Below, piece by piece: positions 1 to 4,544 of a stretch of 6,893 bases of DNA (positions are counted from its first letter, which is position 1; each line of letters opens with the position of its first letter). The notes under the pieces are model-generated. The model worked only from the letters and a program-made list of their open reading frames with translations, was not told the DNA's origin and made no database searches. The DNA is taken from the NCBI GenBank assembly GCA_021784615.1, contig JAJYHU010000019.1:1-6893 (forward strand). Reading direction: 5' to 3'. The DNA comes from Acidobacteriota bacterium (lineage in GTDB: Bacteria > Acidobacteriota > Terriglobia > UBA7540). The position numbers and the translations under genes are program-made.

Positions 1-26
1 TGCAGATTACCCCGTGAGTTAAGATT

Positions 27-854
27 ATGAAAGCTCGCATCCTCGGTATCATTTTTCTTCTAACTGCGGCGGTGCTGCCGGCCTCGGCCACAACCCTTGT
101 CCGGATGAGTCTGAGCCAGCTTTCGCAGGCGTCCAGCACGATTATCCGCGGCCACGTGGTCTCGCAACAGGTTCGATGGAACCGGGACCATACGCGGATT
201 ATGACCTTCACCACCGTGCAGCTTGACCAGGCCCTGAAAGGCCAGCCGCCTTCCACCCTGACGATCGAGCAGCCGGGAGGCACCATCGGCTATCTTCACG
301 TTCGCGTGCCGGGAACCGCCTATCTCCGGTCGAACGAGGAGTACCTTCTTTTCCTTGAGCCGGCGGCAAAGGCTCAGACGTTTCGCATGGTGGGCATGAT
401 GCAGGGAGCTTTCCGCATCAGCCGGGAAGGCAGCGGCGTCGAGCGCCGGGTCATCCTGCCGCTGGGCGCTTTGCAGACGGGCACGGGCGCGCAAACCCTC
501 GGCCAGTCGCCCTCGCTCATCGAGTTCCAAACCACCATCGCGGGCGTCCTGCGAACTCCGATGGTTATTCCGAGCGGGACGGTGATCCCCGTGGTGATTG
601 AATCGGCTGAGTTCCACGGTTCGGGCCAAGTCGCGGTTCTGGCGCGGACCACTCGAGACCTGTTTCCGAACAAGGCCGTGGTGATTCCCGCCGGCAGCCA
701 GGTTCAGGGCATTGCCCAGCGGGCGGGCGAGAAGTGGAAAATCTATTGGAACTCCGTATCGGTTCGGGGCAGCCGGGCGAGAATTACAGGGTCGAACGAG
801 GTTCCTATGGCGGGAAGCCTGGAAGGAACGTCGGTGGTTGTCAACGTGAGGTAA
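27..854 (+). CDS. Secreted protein with a TrbI/VirB10-like C-terminal domain; function unknown
   Basis: A 275-aa exported protein. Residues 1-21 form a typical signal peptide (Lys-Ala-Arg, a hydrophobic core, likely cleavage after Ala-Ser-Ala21). Residues about 24-135 form an unnamed domain with a GHVV strand, a VQLDQALKG strand, a GG-containing turn, an EEYLLFL strand and an MVGMMQGAFRI strand. From memory, this looks like hypothetical exported proteins found near acidobacterial matrixins. Residues about 178-250 begin IPSGTVIPVVIE and continue with G-QVAV, TRDLF and VVIPAGSQVQG. This pattern is that of the C-terminal beta-domain of TrbI/VirB10, but the N-terminal anchor and proline-rich region of those transporters are missing. 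The next gene starts 5 bp downstream, so the two are probably cotranscribed and translationally coupled. There is no strong ribosome binding site before this ATG; short upstream reading frames end at 17 and 22, so another gene may precede it closely. The domain assignment is by eye and the cellular role is unknown. Confidence 0.85.
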   Translation: MKARILGIIFLLTAAVLPASATTLVRMSLSQLSQASSTIIRGHVVSQQVRWNRDHTRIMTFTTVQLDQALKGQPPSTLTIEQPGGTIGYLHVRVPGTAYLRSNEEYLLFLEPAAKAQTFRMVGMMQGAFRISREGSGVERRVILPLGALQTGTGAQTLGQSPSLIEFQTTIAGVLRTPMVIPSGTVIPVVIESAEFHGSGQVAVLARTTRDLFPNKAVVIPAGSQVQGIAQRAGEKWKIYWNSVSVRGSRARITGSNEVPMAGSLEGTSVVVNVR

Positions 855-859
855 GGGCG
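848..859 (+). promoter_or_regulatory. Ribosome binding site that sets the metalloprotease start
   Basis: GAGG at 848-851 lies 8 nt before the ATG at 860, and AAGGG at 853-857 lies 5 nt before a second in-frame ATG at 863. Both sit on the last codons and stop of the previous gene. They favour a start at 860 or 863 over the in-frame ATG at 734, which would overlap the upstream gene by 121 bp and would put about 42 polar residues before the signal sequence. Confidence 0.6.
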
Positions 860-1981
860 ATGATGCGCAAACAGTTTTTTGCCGGCGCCAAAAGCGCCGC
901 GCTCGGCGGCGCAGCGCTGCTGTTGGCGTTCTCCGCCGTGATCCTTTTTGCCTACAACACGTTTCAGGATAACATCGGCACGGTTCAAGCTCCCCAACCT
1001 GTCGCGTCGCGCTGGGCCAGCCTGCCCGTGACCTGGCTCCTTAATCCCTATATTCCTCCTTCTCAGGACAATGTGAATACCAGTGGTTGTGCTATTGCTC
1101 CCTCCAGTTGCATTCAGCAATCTCTGGCGAATGGGTTTACAACCTGGATTTCCGCCACCGTGAATATCCAGGGGACGCCGCAGTCGCTCACGGACCTCAG
1201 CGCCAGCTACGGCGGCACCAGTTCCGTCCAGACTCCAGACGTAACCGATTGCAAGAATGTGGTTGGATTTTCCGATAGCGCCAGCGACTTTTCTACCGGG
1301 ACCGTGGCCTTTACCGAACTGGCCACGGTGACGGCTTCTCAGTACAGTTGCAGCGACGGGACCATTAAGGCGTGCCCGTCAGGGTCTTGCATCGCGGATG
1401 CGGACATCGAATTCAATCCCACTGAGAACTTCACGATTTCGAACAGCCCGCCTTCTGGAACGTTCAGCTTGCAATCGGTTGCGACCCATGAAGAGGGGCA
1501 CCTGCTCGGCATGGACCACAGCGGCATCGGCCATACGGTGATGTTTCCTTTCGGAGATACCACCGCGACCGGACAGCAACTGGCGCTTGCATCGGACGAC
1601 GCCATCGGGATTTCATCATTATATCCATGTGTCAACCCTGCTTCGGGCCCTTCCTGCACAGCCAAATTCAGCACGGCGACCGGCAAGATTTCGGGCACGG
1701 TTACCCTGAATAGCGCCGGAACGTTCGGGGCGCACGTGGTGGCTATTGATACGGCGACGGGAGATGTGGTGACGGACGGCCTGACCGCGCCCGACGGCAG
1801 CTATACGCTGGTCGGAGTACCGCCGGGAAACTACAACGTCCTGGTCCTGCCTCTGGCCCCCGACGCCAATTCCGGAATTATCTTGCTGGACGATTTTTCG
1901 GGCTGGGAGTGCGGCTACGGTGATTCGAACTGCAGTAATATCCCTCAAAATCCCACTAATTATACGGGCAGATTCTTCTAA
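860..1981 (+). CDS. Secreted matrixin-like zinc metalloprotease with a carboxypeptidase-regulatory-like domain
   Basis: A 373-aa protein predicted to hydrolyse proteins outside the cytoplasm. Residues about 8-32 are a hydrophobic export signal or anchor. The catalytic domain spans about 45-260. It carries the metzincin zinc site HExxHxxGxxH with His210, Glu211 (general base), His214 and His220, followed by Ser-Gly and a Met-turn candidate at Met228 (HTVMFP). Many cysteines (for example SGC, SSC, DCK, YSC, KAC, SGSC, YPC, PSC, ECG) suggest disulfides and an extracellular location. Residues about 275-340 (GKISGTV, then PDGSYTLVGVPPGNYNV) are a carboxypeptidase-regulatory-like beta-sandwich. The protein stops at GRFF soon after that domain. 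As I remember them, related proteins often continue with more beta-domains, so this one may be shortened. It follows the TrbI-like gene by 5 bp and faces the MEDS gene tail to tail. Family assignment is strong at the motif level; the substrate is unknown. Confidence 0.9.
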   Translation: MMRKQFFAGAKSAALGGAALLLAFSAVILFAYNTFQDNIGTVQAPQPVASRWASLPVTWLLNPYIPPSQDNVNTSGCAIAPSSCIQQSLANGFTTWISATVNIQGTPQSLTDLSASYGGTSSVQTPDVTDCKNVVGFSDSASDFSTGTVAFTELATVTASQYSCSDGTIKACPSGSCIADADIEFNPTENFTISNSPPSGTFSLQSVATHEEGHLLGMDHSGIGHTVMFPFGDTTATGQQLALASDDAIGISSLYPCVNPASGPSCTAKFSTATGKISGTVTLNSAGTFGAHVVAIDTATGDVVTDGLTAPDGSYTLVGVPPGNYNVLVLPLAPDANSGIILLDDFSGWECGYGDSNCSNIPQNPTNYTGRFF

Positions 1982-2094
1982 GGATCCCGGCGCACGGTCT
2001 GCGGTCAAGCGTTTCCGGAACCCCGCGTCGAATAGCCTGTCCGGCTTCAGCCTCTTGCTGCGGCAGCCAGGATTATTTGTGGAAATGAATTGCG
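1982..2094. other. Convergent intergenic gap
   Basis: This is the space between two converging stops. It contains a small dyad, GCTGCGGCAGC, but no T-run follows it on either strand, so I do not call a terminator. Translation past the protease stop in all three plus frames gives no recognisable beta-domain sequence, so decay of a longer 3' end is neither shown nor excluded. Confidence 0.4.
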
Positions 2095-2637
2095 TTAGGA
2101 AGTCATTGAAGCGGCTTTAACGGGATGGTCAACGGAGCGTGCAGCCCGCCGATGATGCACTAGAACCGCCAGCATGGAACTTCGCTCCATCTCCTCACCA
2201 TGCACGGTGCACAAGGACAATGCCGAGATATCCTGAATGCAAGAGTGAATGCGGCGCTGGTAGGCGAGGATGGCGCTGGGATTCGCGCCGTTCCGGTATG
2301 CCCATGACCAGTCCGAGATCCAGCGCACAATCGATCCGTTGCGCCGTAAACACGGCCGTTGCAAAGGGTCGCTCCACTTTGCAAGCCGCGTGAAGCAGTC
2401 GGGGGCGGTCATGAAAACCAGACGGTGATTGCGAATGAGGGTTTCAGGGCGGAGCCCATTTTCGCTTAAGGTGCGGGCAAGATCTTTCAACCAGGCAGGC
2501 CCGGCCAGCACAACGATTTGCTGCCCGATCTCGACACCGCCGACGACGAACTGGAGGATTTCAGAGGGCCCTGGTTTTTTTCTGACGATTAGACGGCAAG
2601 CATTTCCCGGGGTCCCAACTAGCGAATCTCCATTCAT
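2095..2637 (-). CDS. Stand-alone MEDS (DcmR-type) sensory-domain protein
   Basis: A 180-aa cytoplasmic protein that is almost entirely a MEDS domain, the module found in DcmR and fused to kinases or regulators in methanogens and methylotrophs. Visible features are the SEILQFVVGGVEIGQQIVVL segment (about 25-44), the following helix and LSENGLRPETL (about 58-67), the LVFMTAPDCF strand (about 73-82), then SDWSW near 108-112, LAYQRRI near 124-130 and LCTVHGEEM near 142-150. In family members I recall, the corresponding segments read roughly like GEMSW, LEYE and LC-YD, so several polar positions differ here. There is no helix-turn-helix, kinase or GAF domain, so any output must come from a partner. 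The ATG start is supported by AAGGA at 2646-2650, 8 nt upstream. It lies downstream of the M23 gene on the same strand, 208 bp away, with its own candidate promoter. The ligand is unknown. Confidence 0.75.
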   Translation of the reverse strand: MNGDSLVGTPGNACRLIVRKKPGPSEILQFVVGGVEIGQQIVVLAGPAWLKDLARTLSENGLRPETLIRNHRLVFMTAPDCFTRLAKWSDPLQRPCLRRNGSIVRWISDWSWAYRNGANPSAILAYQRRIHSCIQDISALSLCTVHGEEMERSSMLAVLVHHRRAARSVDHPVKAASMTS

Positions 2638-2654
2638 TAATGAGGTCCTTATCT

Positions 2655-2686
2655 ATTATGATGCGCGAAGTGCGCGGGTATGTCAA
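2655..2686 (-). promoter_or_regulatory. Candidate promoter of the MEDS gene, with a long spacer and dyad
   Basis: On the minus strand a perfect -35 box, TTGACA (2686-2681), is followed after 20 nt by CATAAT (2660-2655), a 5/6 match to the -10 box. A weaker CATCAT lies at the usual 17-nt spacing (2663-2658). The spacer contains GCGC-N5-GCGC (2663-2675), which is also a direct repeat of TGCGCG on the plus strand. The -10 region is very close to the ribosome binding site at 2646-2650, so the leader would be short. Confidence 0.45.
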
Positions 2687-2696
2687 CCCGTCGGGC

Positions 2697-2724
2697 AAGA
2701 AAGTCAAGGGCTTTGAGAGCCTTT
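2697..2724 (-). terminator. Weak candidate terminator after the M23 gene
   Basis: A 7-bp stem (2718-2724 pairing with 2706-2712, one G-T pair, 5-nt loop) is followed on the minus strand by GACTTTCTT. It lies about 120 bp past the M23 stop and just before the MEDS promoter, a suitable place to separate the two units. The T-run is interrupted, so support is modest. Confidence 0.3.
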
Positions 2725-2845
2725 GGCCCGGCGTTTGAGTCCGGATCCTTTGGGCTGATAGGGGCTTGCGCCTCTGAAGCTTTACGATGCGGGGAGAATC
2801 CAGGAAGCTGGAATCGAAGTGCGGAGGTTAATCCGATTCATGCCG

Positions 2846-3730
2846 TTATCCGGGCAGAAACCTGGAAGGATTGACCGGGGCCCCATGGATTCGAACTTCG
2901 TAGTGAAGGTGCGGACCGGTGGTTCTGCCGCTCATGCCAACCGCGCCGATGGTTTCCCCACGCTTGACCTCTTCGCCTACCACCACAAAGATCTTGCTCA
3001 GGTGTCCGTAGCGGGTTGAAATTCCATCGCCGTGATCGATCAGAATGCTTCTTCCGTATCCGGCGTCCCGTGCGGCTTCAATCACCATGCCATCCCCGGC
3101 GGCTTCAACGTCCGTCCCGTAAGAGGCGGAGATGTCCAGGCCGGGATGGAAAGCGCCCTCGCCACTGAACGGGTCGAGCCGTTCGCCAAATCCCGCAGTA
3201 ACCCGTCCGTGGACCGGCCAGATAGACGGAATGGCGGAGGGATCATCCAACATGCCTGGCAGCAAGGTCTGCCCAAGCGGACCGCGCCCATTGTCGAGGC
3301 TGACGGTTCGCATGGCGTTGAAAGCGTAGAGAGAGGCGCGGTAGCTCGTATCCAGGGTTCCATTACTCTCGCTGGCCATGCTCAACAGGGCGGGCGTCAC
3401 GTGCATCTGCCGTGAGTTGCCAAAACCGTAAGCCAGCGCCACCTCGGTTGCCAGCGATTGCAGCGAATTCAATTTTACGTTGACGCGGCTGACCTTGTCT
3501 TCAAGAGTATGGTATCGCTGTTTCAGGGCTTCACGTTCGCTCCGGACCGTGTTGTAGTCTGAAACTTTCACCAGCATTCTGGCGTAACTGGTTGCAAGCC
3601 CTGCCACCATGAGCACTCCCACCACGCAAAGGCCGAGAACCAGAGGTACGACATAGAAAGGAAGTTGAACTTTATGAATTTTGCCGTGGGCTCCAGGCGT
3701 AATCAGCAGGGTGTAGAACTTATTGTTCAT
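2846..3730 (-). CDS. Membrane-anchored M23 (LytM-type) peptidase
   Basis: A 294-aa predicted murein endopeptidase, or a degenerate-type regulator of murein hydrolysis, with its catalytic domain outside the cytoplasmic membrane. Residues 1-23 are short and basic (GKIHKVQLP), about 24-48 form one transmembrane segment, and about 52-97 look like a coiled coil (SEREALKQRYHTLEDKVSR). The M23 domain covers about 170-292. Its expected zinc ligands are all present: His195 and Asp199 in HPGLD, and His276 in PHLH, with His274 and the YGHLS His243 as the catalytic-site histidines. The domain order (membrane segment, coiled coil, LytM) matches cell-wall peptidases that work with division or shape proteins, but no such neighbour is visible here. 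The start is the ATG at 3730, with GGAG 10 nt upstream. Because the metal site is intact, an active enzyme is more likely than an EnvC-like activator. The substrate peptide bond is not deducible. Confidence 0.93.
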   Translation of the reverse strand: MNNKFYTLLITPGAHGKIHKVQLPFYVVPLVLGLCVVGVLMVAGLATSYARMLVKVSDYNTVRSEREALKQRYHTLEDKVSRVNVKLNSLQSLATEVALAYGFGNSRQMHVTPALLSMASESNGTLDTSYRASLYAFNAMRTVSLDNGRGPLGQTLLPGMLDDPSAIPSIWPVHGRVTAGFGERLDPFSGEGAFHPGLDISASYGTDVEAAGDGMVIEAARDAGYGRSILIDHGDGISTRYGHLSKIFVVVGEEVKRGETIGAVGMSGRTTGPHLHYEVRIHGAPVNPSRFLPG

Positions 3731-3835
3731 ATACCTTAGTCTCCACTTGCCTTTCGGTTTCTTGGGCGCCCTAACAAGACCGGGTCAGAAGGGAATCCTT
3801 GAAAGATCCTACACGGTAAAAAACAGCAGACGCTC

Positions 3836-3864
3836 ATGCTATTAGAAGCGCTATGGCTTGTCAA
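3836..3864 (-). promoter_or_regulatory. Candidate promoter of the M23 gene
   Basis: On the minus strand a perfect TTGACA (3864-3859) is followed after 17 nt by TAGCAT (3841-3836), a 4/6 match to the -10 box. Transcription would begin near 3829 and give a leader of about 100 nt. Three small stem-loops lie directly upstream of the -35 box. Confidence 0.5.
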
Positions 3865-3893
3865 GCCTATATCAGGAAATTCTCAGGATGTGC

Positions 3894-3965
3894 TCGGTCA
3901 AATGGCCGAACAATCCGGTTTTCTTAGTCCACACGGACTGCAATGTTATGCACAGTTGTTGTGCA
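3894..3965. repeat. Three consecutive small stem-loops upstream of the M23 promoter
   Basis: Three short inverted repeats follow each other. First, TCGGTC-AAA T-GGCCGA (3894-3909, one G-T pair). Second, AGTCC-ACAC-GGACT (3926-3939, perfect). Third, TGCACA-GTTGT-TGTGCA (3949-3965, perfect). None is followed by a clear T-run. They could be operator sites or structure in an unrecognised transcript, or chance. The third overlaps TTATGCACA (3946-3954) and the palindrome TTGTGCACAA (3959-3968), which resemble DnaA boxes. Confidence 0.4.
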
Positions 3966-4100
3966 CAAGTTTATCGGCAGTTTTGTAGCCAAACCCTGCA
4001 GCGAGGAAGCCTTCGATTTGAAGATGGGGCTTAGCAAGAGGGAACAATAGGTTGGGCGCAGGCATCCTGGGAAGTCCATGGCCAGCGGGAATAAACTGTG

Positions 4101-4367
4101 TCAATGGGCGGGTTGATCAGGATTTAGTCGCATATCGCTATAACATAGTCCATATAGACTGCTAAAAGTTTTATCCTCCAACAACGCTATCTCCCGCTTG
4201 TCGATGTCTAGAGAGTGAAACCATGGAAAATTTTCTATGCAACGTGCAAGATATTCTTGAGCTTTTTCAAGAGTTCCGACGGCCTCAGCGATACCCTGAT
4301 AAAATGGCCAGTATCTGATAAGGAGTTCGCTACAGAATCTTGCCCTTGGGATCAGAGAGATTGCCAC
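4101..4367 (-). CDS. Doubtful small hypothetical protein or gene remnant
   Basis: An 88-codon open frame opening with GTG (4367-4365) and ending with TGA. GGAG lies 8 nt before the GTG. The translation has protein-like segments such as LLIRYWPFYQGI, EKAQEYLARCIENFPWF and DIDKREIALLEDKTF. I recognise no family. The DNA is more AT-rich than the flanking genes. The proposed start lies inside the CHPERSE-type repeat, which argues that the 5' end was replaced or that the frame is accidental. It could be a fragment of a transferred gene. Low confidence as a functional gene. Confidence 0.25.
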   Translation of the reverse strand: MAISLIPRARFCSELLIRYWPFYQGIAEAVGTLEKAQEYLARCIENFPWFHSLDIDKREIALLEDKTFSSLYGLCYSDMRLNPDQPAH

Positions 4368-4388
4368 CCTGAACGCTCCGAAAACTCA
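4362..4388 (+). repeat. Diverged CHPERSE-type interspersed repeat fragment
   Basis: Read on the plus strand, these bases translate as Cys-His-Pro-Glu-Arg-Ser-Glu-Asn-Ser. The peptide string CHPERSEGS is a known by-product of short interspersed repeats (DNA of the type CACCCTGAGCGAAGCGAA) that are spread through many bacterial genomes, Acidobacteriota among them. Here CACCCTGAACGCTCCGAA is a diverged version with only one arm clearly visible. This is recognition from memory on one short match. Confidence 0.4.
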
Positions 4389-4405
4389 CAAAATTTCACG
4401 AAACC

Positions 4406-4434
4406 GTGGCAGCGGCTGCTAAAACAGCTAAAAT
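4406..4434 (+). promoter_or_regulatory. Candidate promoter of the GH31 gene
   Basis: GTGGCA (4406-4411, 4/6 match to TTGACA) is separated by 17 nt from TAAAAT (4429-4434, 5/6 match to TATAAT). The predicted leader is about 104 nt. A short GGCTG/CAGCT dyad with a CTAAAA loop lies in the spacer and could bind a regulator or arise by chance. No catabolite-repression or other named operator is recognisable. Confidence 0.35.
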
Positions 4435-4544
4435 GGGGGACGAATTCGCGGCAGCAGCGGCTTGATAGAGCAGGCTTGTCTTGTGCGCTGCGCTGACTTG
4501 CAAGGAGCAAGAACGCACTTATCGAGTTGTGGGAGGCGTCGATT

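Larger units (their letters stand above)
3731..4544. other. Long intergenic region between the divergent M23 and GH31 genes
   Basis: No confident gene is present in these 814 bp. From left to right they hold the M23 leader and promoter, the three stem-loops, an unremarkable stretch at about 3970-4100 with only a 39-codon minus-strand frame lacking a ribosome binding site (3946-4065), a more AT-rich patch at about 4101-4330 with a doubtful ORF, a CHPERSE-type repeat fragment, and the candidate promoter and leader of the GH31 gene. The mixture of base composition and fragments suggests an accumulated intergenic region rather than a compact regulatory one. Confidence 0.6.

Noticed and set aside
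1..22. 3' end of an upstream gene
   Set aside because: Two plus frames end here (stops at 15-17 and 20-22), but too few codons are visible to choose one or to support a gene.
60..629. 189-codon minus-strand open frame
   Set aside because: It is antisense to the exported TrbI-like protein, is rich in Arg and His and has no recognisable domain, as expected for a shadow frame.
734..859. Longer N-terminus for the metalloprotease, from the ATG at 734
   Set aside because: It would overlap the upstream gene by 121 bp and put about 42 polar residues before the export signal. The ATG at 860 has a good ribosome binding site.
2036..2075. Possible bidirectional terminator between the convergent genes
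   Set aside because: The GCTGCGGCAGC dyad has a loop of only about 3 nt and no T-run on either side.
2880..2900. GATTCGAAC, resembling a tRNA T-loop
   Set aside because: It lies inside the M23 coding sequence and there is no acceptor stem, anticodon arm or cloverleaf around it.
3032..3415. 127-codon plus-strand open frame
   Set aside because: It lies antisense inside the M23 gene, whose zinc motifs, membrane segment and coiled coil make the minus-strand reading secure.
3946..4065. 39-aa minus-strand frame with a protein-like translation
   Set aside because: It has no ribosome binding site, no known family, and is out of frame with the neighbouring 88-codon frame; it is more likely chance or debris.
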